Below the pieces are notes generated by a model. It was not told the origin of the DNA. It searched no databases and saw only the letters and a list, made by a program, of their open reading frames with translations. 64,000 nt of DNA, taken from NCBI RefSeq assembly GCF_030124175.1, contig NZ_JASKMT010000003.1, positions 310,001 through 374,000 of the forward strand, written 5' to 3'. The DNA comes from Streptomyces sp. 549. GTDB taxonomy: Bacteria; Actinomycetota; Actinomycetes; Streptomycetales; Streptomycetaceae. A program made the translations under genes and the position numbers. Every line of letters begins with the position of its first letter. Within the stretch, counting starts at the first letter, position 1. Below are positions 1 to 9,574 of the stretch, one piece after another.

Positions 1-596
1 CGGGCGTCGTCCGCGTGGCGGGCGGCGGCGAAGCGCAGGAAGCCGACGGTCTGCCGGGCCACCTCCGGCCACTGCGGATACAGGTCGCGTGCCGAGGTGC
101 ACAGAAAGATGTGGCGGGCGATGTTCGGCGGTCCGAACGACGCGTCGGCGAGACCGGGGACGAGGGCGTGGGCCAGGTCGTTGGCGGCCAGCACGTCCAT
201 GCTCGGCGCGAGCACGTAGGCGGGTGTGGCGCCGACGGCGTCGAGCAGGCGGCGCAGCCCCGGGCGCACCCGGGGCGGCTGCGGCTCGGACGGTGCGACG
301 TGCGCGAGACGGGTGCGGGGCCGTCGTGCCAGGTCTCGGAGGTGGGTCCGCTCGGTCGGTCCGAGCCGCAGGACGCGGGCGAGCGCCTCCAGAACGGCGT
401 CCGAGGGGTTGGCGGCGCGGCCCTGCTCCAGCCGGACGTAGTAGACGAGGCTGACTCCCGCGAGTTCGGCCACCTCCTCGCGGCGCAGGCCGGGCACCCG
501 GCGTCGGCCCAGCGTCGGCGGGAGCCCGGTGGCCTGCGGGGTCAGCTGGGCGCGTCGTGATCTGAGGAACGCGCCGAGTTCCTGCGCCGGGTCCAT
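1..596 (-). CDS. XRE-family regulator with MmyB-like ligand-binding domain (3' end outside window)
   Basis: Transcriptional regulator, truncated by the window edge after about 198 codons. The N-terminal part has a helix-turn-helix of the type found in Streptomyces XRE regulators (GLRREEVAELAGVS, about residues 33-46, followed by YYVRLEQGRAANPS). The C-terminal part has the MmyB-like domain signature (NIARHIFLCTSARDLYPQW, then a run resembling VARQTVGFLRFAAARH). The ATG at 596 is preceded by a purine-rich CAGGGGCA. It diverges from the oxidoreductase gene at 920, the usual arrangement for this regulator class, so it probably controls that gene and itself from the 597-919 gap. The ligand is unknown. 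Family assignment is from motifs only. Confidence 0.85.
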   Translation of the reverse strand, partial: MDPAQELGAFLRSRRAQLTPQATGLPPTLGRRRVPGLRREEVAELAGVSLVYYVRLEQGRAANPSDAVLEALARVLRLGPTERTHLRDLARRPRTRLAHVAPSEPQPPRVRPGLRRLLDAVGATPAYVLAPSMDVLAANDLAHALVPGLADASFGPPNIARHIFLCTSARDLYPQWPEVARQTVGFLRFAAARHADDA

Positions 597-919
597 GCAC
601 TGCCCCTGATCGTCGTCCGTCTCCGTGCGGTCATGGCAGGCGGTCGCCGACCGCCCTCCGCGCCGACCGCTCTCCGCCGCCGCCAGTATGCGCGCCGGGC
701 AGCGGGCCGTCCTGTCCTTGCCAGTACCACCCTCGGACGCCGACGGGTGCCGCCCCGCCCCGAACCCCGCCGCCGTCGAGCCTGGTACTCGCGGGGTACT
801 GGCTCGGCGGTCGGGCCGGGTCGACGGTGGTCACGGGTGCGACCGCACCGGCCCGGCCGCCACCGGCTGAGGCATCCGCAGAGGCAGCAGAAGCAACAGA
901 AACAGCAGGAGCAGCGAAG

Positions 920-1843
920 ATGCGTGCAGTGACGTTCTCCCGGCACGGCGACGGCAGCGTGCTGGAACTCACCGACCGGCCCGTTCCGCAGCCCGGCGAC
1001 GGTGAGGTGCTGGTCGAGGTACGGGCGGCGGGGGTGAACCCGATCGACTGGAAGTTCAGGGAGGGTGCGGTGAGCTTCGGTCAGCCGTTCCCGCAGGGCA
1101 TGGGCTGGGACGTGGCGGGGGTCGTCGCAGGCGGCGCTCCCTCGGGCGGAGCGGGCGGAGCGGGCGGGTTCACGGCCGGGGACGAGGTGTACGGCATGCT
1201 GCCGCTGACCTCCCCGGGGGCGTACCAGCGGTTCGCCGTGGTCCCGGCCTCGGCGCTGGCGCCCAGGCCGGCCGGGCTGCCGCTCGGGCAGGCCGCCGCG
1301 GTGCCGATGGCGGCCCTGACGGCGTGGCAGTCCCTGGACGCCGCCGGAGACCTCGCGGGGCGACGCGTGCTGGTGCATGCCGGCGCGGGCGGGGTCGGGC
1401 ACTTCGCCGTGCAGTTCGCGAAGGTCCGCGGTGCGCACGTCCTGGCGACGGCGTCGCCGCGCAACCGGGACTTCCTGGTCGGACTGGGCGTCGACGAGGT
1501 CGTGGACCGGACGTCGGGCGGGCTGCCCGTCGAGCCGGTCGACGTCGTCGTCGACGCGGTGGGTGGGGACGTGCAGCGGAACTCGTGGAAGGTCCTCAAC
1601 CCCGGCGGCACGCTTGTCACCCTGCCGGAGCCGATCGACGAGTCGCACCGCGTGCCCGGCGTGACGGGCCTGCGTGTGGTGGTCACCCCCGACGGCGACA
1701 CACTGCGGCGCATCGGCGCGCTGGTCGACGCCGGTCGCGTCCGCGTCGAGGTCCAGCAGGCGTTCTCCCTGGAACAGGCCGCGGAGGCCCAGCGGGTCAG
1801 CCGGTCCGGTCAGGTGCGCGGCAAGCTGGTGCTGCACCTCTGA
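920..1843 (+). CDS. NADP-dependent quinone oxidoreductase-like (zinc-independent MDR family) protein
   Basis: Medium-chain dehydrogenase/reductase of the quinone-oxidoreductase branch, 307 residues, near the family's usual 300-330. The N-terminal GroES-like fold starts MRAVTFSRHGDG and carries the branch motif AAGVNPIDWKFREG. A Rossmann segment with VLVHAGAGGVGHFAVQFAK lies near residues 150-170 and should bind NAD(P)H. No zinc-ligand cluster is seen, as expected for this branch. The ATG at 920 has AGGAG at 907-911; a longer open frame begins at 827 but its first 31 codons read as non-coding Ala/Glu-rich sequence. It diverges from the MmyB-type regulator, which probably controls it. The substrate cannot be read from the sequence. 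Confidence 0.88.
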   Translation: MRAVTFSRHGDGSVLELTDRPVPQPGDGEVLVEVRAAGVNPIDWKFREGAVSFGQPFPQGMGWDVAGVVAGGAPSGGAGGAGGFTAGDEVYGMLPLTSPGAYQRFAVVPASALAPRPAGLPLGQAAAVPMAALTAWQSLDAAGDLAGRRVLVHAGAGGVGHFAVQFAKVRGAHVLATASPRNRDFLVGLGVDEVVDRTSGGLPVEPVDVVVDAVGGDVQRNSWKVLNPGGTLVTLPEPIDESHRVPGVTGLRVVVTPDGDTLRRIGALVDAGRVRVEVQQAFSLEQAAEAQRVSRSGQVRGKLVLHL

Positions 1844-1863
1844 GGCCGCGCCTACGGTGTTCG

Positions 1864-1903
1864 TCACTCCGGGATGCCGGTGATCACCGGCATCCCGGAG
1901 TGA
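1864..1903. terminator. 40-bp perfect palindrome after the oxidoreductase gene
   Basis: A perfect inverted repeat with no loop spacer: TCACTCCGGGATGCCGGTGA meets its exact reverse complement. It starts 21 bases after the oxidoreductase stop. It has no U-tract, which is common for Streptomyces terminators. It could stop transcription in either direction, but its length and perfection also fit a protein-binding site. Confidence 0.6.
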
Positions 1904-2004
1904 GCACAAGTGGGCAGCAGTTGAGCTGGTAAGTGAGCGGCTTCCAGCCCAATGATCCGAAGGCCGCGGCACATCGGCCGGGCAAGGATCAGGGGAGAGT
2001 CCAC

Positions 2005-2514
2005 ATGAACACCTTCCGGAAGCAGGCGACGGTGCTGGTCGTCGGCGCCGCGACCCTCGGCAGTCTGCTGGTACCCGCCTCCATGGCGGCGGCGGCGCCC
2101 GCGAAGCAGAACACCGCGGTGACCCAGCCCGGGGAGGTCCGGGCGGCCGGAATCAAGATCGACGTGGTGACTTCCACCGTGGACATCAGCAACCGCCTCT
2201 ACAACATCATCAGCCAGGCCATCGCGCACAAGCAGAACCGGTCGGGCTACGTGAAGAGCCTGCGCGAGGGCGCGTTCTACGACGCCCGCGAGCGCTACAA
2301 CGTCATGATCATCAAGGCGGACCACAAGTACTCCTCGAACCTCAAGCGCATCGTGTACGACGCCAAGGTGAAGGGCGGGAACTACCCGACCTTCCGGGTG
2401 ATCGTCTTCGAGTCGGGTTCGTTCACCAACCGCGGTGACGGCGGCTACGACAACTGGGCCTTCCGCGGCTGGTACAAGCGCGACGGCATGACCGTCAACT
2501 TCCGCAAGAAGTGA
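2005..2514 (+). CDS. Secreted YvgO-like stress/antifungal-type protein (copy 1)
   Basis: Exported protein of 169 residues. A Sec signal peptide (MNTFRKQ, a hydrophobic core to about residue 25, then ASMAAAA) precedes a mature domain without cysteine. The mature part ends with FTNRGDGGYDNWAFRGWYKR and a basic tail. From memory this closely resembles Bacillus YvgO, a secreted stress protein whose B. thuringiensis relative is antifungal; no search was done. The ATG at 2005 has AGGGGAGAG just upstream; the longer frame from 1933 lacks a signal peptide at its start. It is the first of four tandem relatives on one strand, 56 bases from the next, so the group is probably co-transcribed. Role in the producer is inferred only. 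Confidence 0.85.
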   Translation: MNTFRKQATVLVVGAATLGSLLVPASMAAAAPAKQNTAVTQPGEVRAAGIKIDVVTSTVDISNRLYNIISQAIAHKQNRSGYVKSLREGAFYDARERYNVMIIKADHKYSSNLKRIVYDAKVKGGNYPTFRVIVFESGSFTNRGDGGYDNWAFRGWYKRDGMTVNFRKK

Positions 2515-2570
2515 GTCGGCACGGCCACCACCGTGACACCCCCGCCGTCGCAGCCGAGAGGAACAACTCC

Positions 2571-3086
2571 ATGAACCGCCAGAACCTGAAGACGTCCCTG
2601 GTCGCCGTGCCGCTGGTGACCGCCGCCCTGCTGGGCACCGCCGCCCTTCCGGCGCACGCGGCGAGCCCGGCCGCCACCACCGCGACCGCCGTCGCTGAGC
2701 AGTCCGTGTCGGTCGCCGCCGACGCGCCGAAGCCCAGGGTGATCATCCACACGGACAAGGGCGCGAACGGCGTCCAGGTCGCCAACGCGATCAGCAACAT
2801 CCGGGAGAAGAACCGCGGAAAGTTCGTCGAGAAGGCACGGGACGCCGCCTTCGAGAAGAGCGGCAAGCGCTACAACGTCGTGATCATCAACCTCGCCCAG
2901 AAGCACAAGGAGAACCTCAACACGGTGCGGCTCTACGCCAACGTCCAGTACGGGGGCATCTACTACGGGCTGTACATCGCCGAGACCGGCACGTTCACCA
3001 ACCAGGGCGACGGCGGCTACATCAACTGGGCCTTCCGCGGCTGGTACAAGCGCAACGGCATGACCGTCACCTTCCGCCGCCCGTAA
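2571..3086 (+). CDS. Secreted YvgO-like stress/antifungal-type protein (copy 2)
   Basis: Exported protein of 171 residues with a clear signal peptide (MNRQNLKTSLVAVPLVTAAL..., cleavage near AHA-AS). The mature part has no cysteine and aligns along its length with copy 1: a helical segment (ISNIREKNRGKFVEKARDAA), a KRYNVVIINLAQKHKENL strand region, then FTNQGDGGYINWAFRGWYKR. Of the four copies this is the nearest to my memory of Bacillus YvgO. The ATG at 2571 follows GAGAGGAAC; earlier in-frame codons would bury the signal peptide. It is the second gene of the tandem set, probably in one transcript with its neighbours. Confidence 0.85.
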   Translation: MNRQNLKTSLVAVPLVTAALLGTAALPAHAASPAATTATAVAEQSVSVAADAPKPRVIIHTDKGANGVQVANAISNIREKNRGKFVEKARDAAFEKSGKRYNVVIINLAQKHKENLNTVRLYANVQYGGIYYGLYIAETGTFTNQGDGGYINWAFRGWYKRNGMTVTFRRP

Positions 3087-3123
3087 TGCGCTTGGCAACC
3101 ACCCCGAAAGAGGACCCGTACAC

Positions 3124-3525
3124 ATGAAGACCAAGCAGCGCGCAGCGGCCTACGGCCTCGCCCTGGTCGCGATGGCCGGCGCACTCACCGTCATGTCCCC
3201 GCAGGCCGCCATGGCCGCCGACATCTCTCCCTGCGACCTGAGCAAGAAGGTCCAGGAACTACGCGCCTGGGACACCAACGGCAAGTACAACATCATCGTG
3301 TGGAAGGAATCGGCCCGCAAGAGCTCCAAGTTCAACGGCGTCCAGGTCCGGGGTCACACCCGCAACGCCACCTGCAAGACCGTCACGGGCGACAAGGCGA
3401 ACTACTTCTGGATGGTCTTCCGGGACGGCGAGTTCACCCGCAAGGGCGACGGCGGCTACCGGAACTGGGCCTTCAGCGGCAAGTTCACCCGCAACGACAA
3501 CCACGTGAAGTTCCACCGCCGCTGA
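3124..3525 (+). CDS. Secreted GDGGY-motif protein, two-cysteine subfamily (copy 3)
   Basis: Exported protein of 133 residues with a signal peptide (MKTKQRAAAYGLALVAMAG..., cleavage after AMAA). The mature domain is shorter than in copies 1 and 2 but keeps the C-terminal signature FTRKGDGGYRNWAFSGKFTR and a KYNIIVWKES segment matching RYNVMIIKAD of copy 1. It differs by two cysteines (SPCDLSKKVQEL and ATCKTV), likely a disulfide after export. The ATG at 3124 follows GAAAGAGGA. It is third in the tandem set, 37 bases after copy 2. Probably a diverged paralogue; no function is assigned. Confidence 0.82.
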   Translation: MKTKQRAAAYGLALVAMAGALTVMSPQAAMAADISPCDLSKKVQELRAWDTNGKYNIIVWKESARKSSKFNGVQVRGHTRNATCKTVTGDKANYFWMVFRDGEFTRKGDGGYRNWAFSGKFTRNDNHVKFHRR

Positions 3526-3609
3526 CCCCGGCCGGGCACGGCACCTCCGCCGTGGTTCTCCCGCGGTGTCCCCGCGCTTCGCGCGCCCTCCCGACGAAGG
3601 AACCGTGAC

Positions 3610-4017
3610 ATGAAGACCCTGCGCAAGAACGCAGCCCGCAGCGTCGCCCTGCTCGCAATGGCCGGCGCGCTGAGCGTGACCGTGCCGCAGACGGCGACGG
3701 CCGCGAGCGACTACCTCAACCCGTGCGACCTGAGCACGAAGATCCAGGAACTCCAGGACTGGGGCTCCGACAAGAGCAACAACATCGTCGTCTACAAGGA
3801 CTCCGCCCACAAGTCGAGCAACTTCAACAACGTCGTCGCCCGTGGCAAGACCACGGCGAAGCCCTGCAAGCAGGTCTTCGGCACGGCCACGTACCACTGG
3901 GTGGTGTTCAAGGGCAGCGGCAAGTTCACCCGCAAGGGCGACGGCGGCTACCGGAACTGGGCCTTCTACGGCAAGTTCACCCGCAACGACAACGTGGTGA
4001 CGTTCCACCGTCGCTGA
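3610..4017 (+). CDS. Secreted GDGGY-motif protein, two-cysteine subfamily (copy 4)
   Basis: Exported protein of 135 residues with a signal peptide (MKTLRKNAARSVALLAMAG..., cleavage near ATAA). It is very similar to copy 3: NPCDLSTKIQEL, KSSNFNNVVARGKT, KPCKQVF and FTRKGDGGYRNWAFYGKFTR. Both cysteines are kept, so a disulfide is likely. The ATG at 3610 follows GAAGGAAC. An 84-base gap separates it from copy 3, and a hairpin at 4071-4105 ends the run. Copies 3 and 4 look like a recent duplication within the array. Confidence 0.82.
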   Translation: MKTLRKNAARSVALLAMAGALSVTVPQTATAASDYLNPCDLSTKIQELQDWGSDKSNNIVVYKDSAHKSSNFNNVVARGKTTAKPCKQVFGTATYHWVVFKGSGKFTRKGDGGYRNWAFYGKFTRNDNVVTFHRR

Positions 4018-4070
4018 CCTACCTGAACGCCGTTCGGGGCGGGCTGACGCCCCTCCGGCAAGCACCGTGG

Positions 4071-4105
4071 AGGGGCGGGAGTGCCGTTGCCGGCACCCCG
4101 CCCCT
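4071..4105 (+). terminator. Terminator hairpin after the four-gene secreted-protein array
   Basis: GGGGCGGG and GTGCCG on the left pair with CGGCACCCCGCCCC on the right around a TTGC loop, with one bulged A. It lies 54 bases after the stop of copy 4, where an operon end is expected. Confidence 0.6.
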
Positions 4106-4230
4106 TCCGCGCGCCATCACGCCGCAGGGCGAAACACGCAGGTCGGAGGGTGTGCAAGAGTCCGGCAACCGGCGTCCGCTATTACTGTCCTTGTCTCGGG
4201 GGAAACTTCGAAGCGGGGAGACCGACCGTC

Positions 4231-6351
4231 ATGGAATCGTCGACACGCGGAGCTGACCACTCCGTGACCACCGACTCGCACGCCGCCTTACTGCAGACCC
4301 GGCTGACCGCGGCCCGTGACCGGGCCTTCGTGGGCAGGGAGGAGGAGCTGGAGCTGTTCAGAACCACCCTGGCCGGCGGCCCCGACAGCCGGCCGGTGCT
4401 CTATCTGCACGGGCCGGGCGGCATCGGCAAGTCGACGCTGCTGCACCGCTTCGCGGTGGAGGCGCAGCGCGCGGGACGTGCGGTCGTCACCGTGGACGGA
4501 CGTGCGCTGGAGCCGACACCCGAGGCGTTCACCGCGGCAGCCGCCGCCGCGCTCACCGAGCCCGAGGCCGTCCTGCTGGTGGACACCTTCGAGCGGTGCC
4601 AGGGCCTGGAGGGCTGGCTGGTGCACCGGTTCCTGCCGCGGATCCCGCTGGGTACCACGGTGGTCGTCTCCGGCCGGGACGCGCCCAGCCCGCGCTGGAC
4701 GGCGGACTCCGCCTGGACCGACCTGCTGCACACCGTGCCCCTGGGCGATCTCGCCCCTCACGAGGCGGCACTGCTGCTGCGGCGTCGCGGCGTACCGGAG
4801 CGGTTCCACGACGCGCTGCTGTGCTTCACCGGCGGCAACCCGCTGGCGCTGTCGCTCGCCGCGGCGGTGGCCGTGCGCGAAGGCGCCGCGTCAGCGGACT
4901 GGGCGCCGACGCAGGACGTCGTCTCGACGCTGCTGTGCCAGCTGGTGGGGGACCTGCCGGGGCCGGAGCACCGAAGGGCGCTGGAGGTGTGCGCGCACGC
5001 CCACGTCACCTCCGAGGCACTGCTGCGCTCAGTGCTGGGCGACCGTGCGACCGACCTGTTCGCGTGGCTGCGCCGGCAGCCGTTCGTGGAGTCCACCCAC
5101 GCCGGGCTCTGCCCGCACGACGCGATCCGCGAAGCGCTCGGCGCGGATCTGCGCTGGCGCGACCCGGACGGCTTCGCCGACATGCACCGCCGACTGCTCC
5201 AGGCCCAGTTGGACAGGATCCGGACAGTGTCCGAGACGCAGCTGCTGCCCGCGGTCGCCGCCCTGCTGTTCCTGTACCGGACCGACCGGCAGCTGTCCCG
5301 GCTCCAGGTGTGGGACTGCGAGGGCCAGGTGCGGGAACTGCTCTACGAGCCCGCCCACCGGGAGCAGGTCCTGCGACTGGCCCGCCGGGCGGAGGGCGAG
5401 GACGCGGCGGCACTCGTCGCGTTCTGGCTGGACCGCTGTCCGGAGGCGTTCCGCGTCTACCGCTCCACGCGGCGCGACACCGTCGTCGCCTTCTCCGCCT
5501 GGCTGCGGATGCAGGAACCCGTCGGCACGGACGTGGACCCGGTCGTCGCCGCGGCCTGGACGCATGTGCGTGCGGCCGGACCGCTGCGCGCCGGGGACAG
5601 CGTGGGCATCGCCCGCTTCTCCGTCGCGCCGGAGGAGGACGCCGGAGCGACGGCGTCGCCCGATCTGATGCAGGTTCGGGCCCTCGGGGAGATCCTGCGG
5701 GCCGACCGGCTCGCCTGGTCGTTTGTCGTCACCCCTGCCGAGGGGCACGGCGACGGCCGCTTCCTGCACTTCGACATGCACTCCCTGCCCCACCGCCCGC
5801 AGACCGGCCACCGCACCCACCGGCTGCTCGCCCACGACTGGCGTACCCACCCGGTGGCGCCCTGGCTGGAGGAACGGACCAGGGTGATGCTCTCCGGTGC
5901 TCCCGACACGGGCACAACGTCCGACAACGGGCAGCTCACCGTGCTGTCCCGGGCGGAGTTCGACTCCGCCGTCCGCGACGCGCTGCGGGCCCTGCGCGAC
6001 CCCGAGCAGCTGCGGCGGAACCCGCTCAGCCGCAGCCGCGTCGTCGTGGATCACGAGGTCAGCCTCGACACCGCCCTGCGGAACGCGGTCGAGGCGCTGC
6101 CGAAACAACGCGGCGGCGACAAGCAGCACCGCGCGCTGGCGACGACGTACCTGGCGGGCGCGCCCACCCAGGAGGCAGCCGCCCGGCGCCTGCAACTGCC
6201 GTTCAGCACCTACCGCAGGCACCTCAGTGCCGCCGTGCGGTGGGTGTGCGACTACCTGTGGCAGCAGGAGGTCAACGGCGCGGACGCTCCCCGTCCTGCC
6301 GAGTGCGGCCGCCGCCTCGACTCCGGTTCGGCGGCACCCGCCGGCTGGTAG
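4231..6351 (+). CDS. STAND-type AAA ATPase with C-terminal HTH-like segment
   Basis: Probable signal-transducing ATPase and regulator, 706 residues. Near residue 60 a Walker A ([13 protein letters not shown]) follows an [12 protein letters not shown] lead-in typical of NB-ARC/STAND ATPases. Walker B (AVLLVDTFE) is near residue 112 and a sensor-like VVVSGRD follows. The middle is helical and unrecognised. Around residues 630-680 a segment ([20 protein letters not shown], then [14 protein letters not shown]) resembles a sigma-region-4/LuxR-type helix-turn-helix. The ATG at 4231 has GGGGAG at 4215-4220; another possible start is the GTG at 4264. It lies alone after the secreted-protein array, and whether it controls that array is unknown. 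The target is not evident. Confidence 0.82.
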   Translation: MESSTRGADHSVTTDSHAALLQTRLTAARDRAFVGREEELELFRTTLAGGPDSRPVLYLHGPGGIGKSTLLHRFAVEAQRAGRAVVTVDGRALEPTPEAFTAAAAAALTEPEAVLLVDTFERCQGLEGWLVHRFLPRIPLGTTVVVSGRDAPSPRWTADSAWTDLLHTVPLGDLAPHEAALLLRRRGVPERFHDALLCFTGGNPLALSLAAAVAVREGAASADWAPTQDVVSTLLCQLVGDLPGPEHRRALEVCAHAHVTSEALLRSVLGDRATDLFAWLRRQPFVESTHAGLCPHDAIREALGADLRWRDPDGFADMHRRLLQAQLDRIRTVSETQLLPAVAALLFLYRTDRQLSRLQVWDCEGQVRELLYEPAHREQVLRLARRAEGEDAAALVAFWLDRCPEAFRVYRSTRRDTVVAFSAWLRMQEPVGTDVDPVVAAAWTHVRAAGPLRAGDSVGIARFSVAPEEDAGATASPDLMQVRALGEILRADRLAWSFVVTPAEGHGDGRFLHFDMHSLPHRPQTGHRTHRLLAHDWRTHPVAPWLEERTRVMLSGAPDTGTTSDNGQLTVLSRAEFDSAVRDALRALRDPEQLRRNPLSRSRVVVDHEVSLDTALRNAVEALPKQRGGDKQHRALATTYLAGAPTQEAAARRLQLPFSTYRRHLSAAVRWVCDYLWQQEVNGADAPRPAECGRRLDSGSAAPAGW

Positions 6352-6412
6352 CACCCGCCGACCTACGGCGGCCTCGGCCAGGCGGACGGGCAGGCGGACG
6401 GGCAGCCGGACG

Positions 6413-6448
6413 GGCAGTGCGGGCACCCGGCCGGGTGCCCGCACTGCC
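6413..6448 (+). terminator. 36-bp perfect palindromic terminator after the STAND gene
   Basis: GGCAGTGCGGGCACCCGG is followed directly by its exact reverse complement. It lies 62 bases past the stop at 6351 and is preceded by three short direct copies of GGACGGGCAG. Confidence 0.65.
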
Positions 6449-6605
6449 GAGCGGGGGCGAATCCCCTCCACCACTCCGACGAACCAGCCTGTTCCGTGCC
6501 GAAACCGGGTACACCGGGACGTCCACCCCGCGCGACGGCCGCACCGCCCGGCCCACCGTCCGTGCGCCGAACGGGCCGCGCAGAGCCTCCGGAGGAAGAC
6601 GTCAC

Positions 6606-8036
6606 GTGCGCACCAGCTCCCCGCCGCTCACGACCGACGACGGCACTCCCCCACCGCAGGCGCCGCCGGACGGGTGGCGGCGGGCCCACCGGGGGCTGCT
6701 GCTCGTCTGCGGCGGGTTCGCCCTGCTGTCCGCCGTGCTGGTGCCGCTGACCCTGCCACTCGGCTGGGACGAGCTCGTCTACGCCAGCCGCTTCGGGCCG
6801 TTCGGCCCCGCGACGCCGTTCAGCTCACCTCGCACCCGCGGCGTGCCGCTGCTGGTGGCGCCCGTCGCCTCCTGGAGCGACTCCCTCGTCCTGCTGCGGG
6901 TGTGGCTGCTGCTGCTGGCCGCCGCCGCGCTCTACCTGGGATTCCGGCCGTGGCTGAAGGTGCTGACGCGCCCGCACGCCGTCTGGGTGGCCGCGGCGCT
7001 GTACGGCACGCTGTGGGTGCCGCAGTTCTACGCCGCGTCCGCCATGCCCAACCACTACACCGCGATGGGCGCCGCCGCCGCGACGGGCTGCCTGCTCCAG
7101 CGGCGCCCGTGCCACTTCGGGGTGGTGGCCGGCCTGGCCGTGGTCACCCTGATGCGGCCCAACGACGGGGCCGCCGTCGCCGCGCCGCTGCTCATCGCCG
7201 CGGTGGCGGTCCCGGCCTGGCGAAGCCCGGGGCGGGTGGCGGGTGTGGTCGGCGGCGTCGCGGCCGGGTTCCTGCCATGGCTCGTCGAGGCCTACCAACG
7301 CTACGGCGGGGTGATGGAACGCCTCGCCGACGCCAGCGAGGTGCAGGGCGGCATGCGTCCGGTGTTCTCCGTCGTCCACCACCTGACCGCGCTGGACGGG
7401 CCGCTGCTGTGCCGGCCGTGCGAGGGGGACACCGTGCGGCTGTGGGCGGTCGAGTGGTGGGTGCTGCTCCCGGCCCTGGTCGCGTTCGGCCTGTGGGCCA
7501 CCCGGCGCTCGGGCCGGGCGACGGCCCCGCTGTGGCTGGCCGTGGGCGTCGCGCTCGCGGCCTCGGTGCCGTACTTCTTCTTCGTGCCCTACGCGGCGCC
7601 GCGGTTCCTGCTGCCCGCCTACGCGCTGCTGGCACTGCCCGCCGCGCTCGGTCTGCTGGCCGCCGCGGACCGCGCACGCAGGTCGCGGCCGGCCGCCGCG
7701 GCGCTGGTGCTGGTGCTGCTCGGGCACCTCGCCGTCCAGGCGGGGCTCGCCTACCGGCACGGGAACATCCAGGAGAAGGTGCGCGGCGACTGGCGCAAGG
7801 TCGCGGCGGTCCTGCACGAGAACGGGGTGCGCCCCCCGTGTGTGGTCACCAGTGGCATCGGCACCATCCCGCTGGCGCACACCGCGGGCTGCACCTCGCT
7901 GGAGACCGACTGGGTGGAGGAGCCGGACGCGGTGATCCTGCGCGAGACCGAGCCCCCGCCCTGGGCGGAGGACTGGCCCCGCCACCCGGTGCCGGGCACC
8001 CACCAGCCGGGCTGGGCGGTCGTCATCCGCCGCTGA
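6606..8036 (+). CDS. GT-C-like polytopic membrane protein
   Basis: Integral membrane protein of 476 residues with about ten hydrophobic segments (for example residues 35-55, 95-115, 125-145, 170-215, 280-310 and 320-345). After the first segment comes [20 protein letters not shown]; acidic residues in this first external loop are the hallmark of GT-C glycosyltransferases using polyprenyl-phosphate sugars. The C-terminal 100 residues form a soluble domain with three cysteines. The GTG at 6606 is preceded by GGAGGAAG at 6591-6598, which decides the start. It stands alone between a terminator and the convergent tuf gene. Substrate unknown; a non-enzymatic membrane role is possible. Confidence 0.75.
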   Translation: MRTSSPPLTTDDGTPPPQAPPDGWRRAHRGLLLVCGGFALLSAVLVPLTLPLGWDELVYASRFGPFGPATPFSSPRTRGVPLLVAPVASWSDSLVLLRVWLLLLAAAALYLGFRPWLKVLTRPHAVWVAAALYGTLWVPQFYAASAMPNHYTAMGAAAATGCLLQRRPCHFGVVAGLAVVTLMRPNDGAAVAAPLLIAAVAVPAWRSPGRVAGVVGGVAAGFLPWLVEAYQRYGGVMERLADASEVQGGMRPVFSVVHHLTALDGPLLCRPCEGDTVRLWAVEWWVLLPALVAFGLWATRRSGRATAPLWLAVGVALAASVPYFFFVPYAAPRFLLPAYALLALPAALGLLAAADRARRSRPAAAALVLVLLGHLAVQAGLAYRHGNIQEKVRGDWRKVAAVLHENGVRPPCVVTSGIGTIPLAHTAGCTSLETDWVEEPDAVILRETEPPPWAEDWPRHPVPGTHQPGWAVVIRR

Positions 8037-8060
8037 CACCCGCCGGTCGGTACCGCCGCC

Positions 8061-8101
8061 CCCGGGAAGGGGCGGCACCCGCACCCGGGAAGGGGCGGCA
8101 C
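8061..8101. repeat. Two direct copies of an 18-bp sequence
   Basis: CCCGGGAAGGGGCGGCAC occurs at 8061-8078 and again at 8084-8101 in the gap between convergent genes. No function is seen. Confidence 0.9.
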
Positions 8102-8106
8102 GCAAC

Positions 8107-8154
8107 GAGCAGGGCCCGTACGTCCGCCGTGAGGCGTTCGTACGGGCCCTGCTC
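8107..8154. terminator. Bidirectional terminator between the membrane-protein gene and tuf
   Basis: GAGCAGGGCCCGTACG at 8107-8122 pairs perfectly with 8139-8154 around a 16-base loop. Its place between convergent stops suits transcripts from both sides. Confidence 0.75.
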
Positions 8155-8191
8155 CCGGCCGGGGCCGGTAGGTGCTCCAGGGAGCGTCAGG

Positions 8192-9385
8192 TCACTTGAC
8201 GATCTTGGTGACCTGGCCGGCGCCCACAGTCCGGCCACCCTCACGGATGGCGAACTTGAGGCCTTCCTCCATGGCAACCGGCTGGATCAGGTTGACGGTC
8301 ATGGAGGTGTTGTCGCCCGGCATGACCATCTCGGTGCCCTCGGGGAGGGTGACGACGCCGGTCACGTCCGTGGTACGGAAGTAGAACTGCGGGCGGTAGT
8401 TGTTGAAGAAGGGGGTGTGACGGCCACCCTCGTCCTTCGACAGGATGTAGGCCTGGGCCTCGAACTCGGTGTGCGGCGTGACCGAACCCGGCTTGATGAT
8501 GACCTGGCCGCGCTCGACGTCCTCGCGCTTGATACCGCGAAGCAGCAGACCGACGTTCTCACCGGCCTGACCCTCGTCCAGCAGCTTCCGGAACATCTCG
8601 ATGCCGGTCACCGTGGTGGTGGTCTTGTCCTGCTTGATGCCGATGATGTCGACGGTCTCGTTGACCTTCAGCACACCGCGCTCGATACGACCGGTGACGA
8701 CGGTGCCGCGACCGGTGATCGTGAAGACGTCCTCGATGGGCATGAGGAACGGCTTCTCGGTGTCCCGCTCGGGCTCCGGGATCGACTCGTCCACAGCCTT
8801 CATCAGGTTGAGGACCGACTCGCCCCACTCCTTGTCGCCCTCGAGCGCCTTCAGAGCGGAGACCTTGACGACCGGCAGGTCGTCGCCCGGGAACTCGTAC
8901 TCGGAGAGCAGCTCACGGACCTCGAGCTCGACGAGCTCCATGATCTCCTCGTCGTCCACCATGTCGGCCTTGTTCAGCGCGACAACGATGTACGGGACGC
9001 CGACCTGGCGGGCCAGGAGCACGTGCTCCTTGGTCTGCGGCATCGGGCCGTCGGTGGCGGCGACCACGAGGATGGCACCGTCCATCTGGGCGGCACCGGT
9101 GATCATGTTCTTGATGTAGTCCGCGTGACCCGGGCAGTCGACGTGGGCGTAGTGACGGCTCTCCGTCTGGTACTCGACGTGCGCGATGGAGATGGTGATA
9201 CCGCGCTGGCGCTCCTCGGGAGCCTTGTCGATCTGGTCGAAGGCCGAGGCCTCGTTGAGGTCGGGAAACGCGTCATGCAGCACCTTGGTGATCGCCGCGG
9301 TAAGAGTCGTCTTACCGTGGTCGATGTGACCGATGGTGCCGATATTGACGTGCGGCTTAGTCCGCTCGAACTTCGCCTTCGCCAC
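8192..9385 (-). CDS. tuf: Elongation factor Tu
   Basis: GTPase that delivers aminoacyl-tRNA to the ribosome; 397 residues, the standard length for Streptomyces EF-Tu1. G-domain motifs are intact: [11 protein letters not shown] (P-loop), RGITI (switch I), DCPGHADY and NKADMVDD. Domains 2 and 3 follow, ending [16 protein letters not shown]. The GTG start at 9385 has an excellent AGGAGGA at 9391-9397. It lies 224 bases downstream of fusA and can be read from the str promoter or from a promoter in that gap. No substitutions suggesting elfamycin resistance were looked for residue by residue. Confidence 0.98.
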   Translation of the reverse strand: MAKAKFERTKPHVNIGTIGHIDHGKTTLTAAITKVLHDAFPDLNEASAFDQIDKAPEERQRGITISIAHVEYQTESRHYAHVDCPGHADYIKNMITGAAQMDGAILVVAATDGPMPQTKEHVLLARQVGVPYIVVALNKADMVDDEEIMELVELEVRELLSEYEFPGDDLPVVKVSALKALEGDKEWGESVLNLMKAVDESIPEPERDTEKPFLMPIEDVFTITGRGTVVTGRIERGVLKVNETVDIIGIKQDKTTTTVTGIEMFRKLLDEGQAGENVGLLLRGIKREDVERGQVIIKPGSVTPHTEFEAQAYILSKDEGGRHTPFFNNYRPQFYFRTTDVTGVVTLPEGTEMVMPGDNTSMTVNLIQPVAMEEGLKFAIREGGRTVGAGQVTKIVK

Positions 9386-9574
9386 TGGGGTCCTCCTGTG
9401 GACTGGTGCTGTACGCCCCCCGCTCTTGCGGAAGGTTTTCAGGTGGTCGGTGAACCGGCCAGGACCCCGAGGGGGACGCCCTTGACCTGTTCGTATCTAG
9501 GGGCTGGCGCTCGGGGCGACCGGCGACTCCACGCTTTCGCGTGTTGTCGTCGGCGCCCCGGAGGCCTTTGCTAC

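Noticed and set aside
4081..4230. N-terminal extension of the STAND ATPase to 4081
   Set aside because: The extension runs through the terminator hairpin of the secreted array and lacks a ribosome site; the ATG at 4231 has one.
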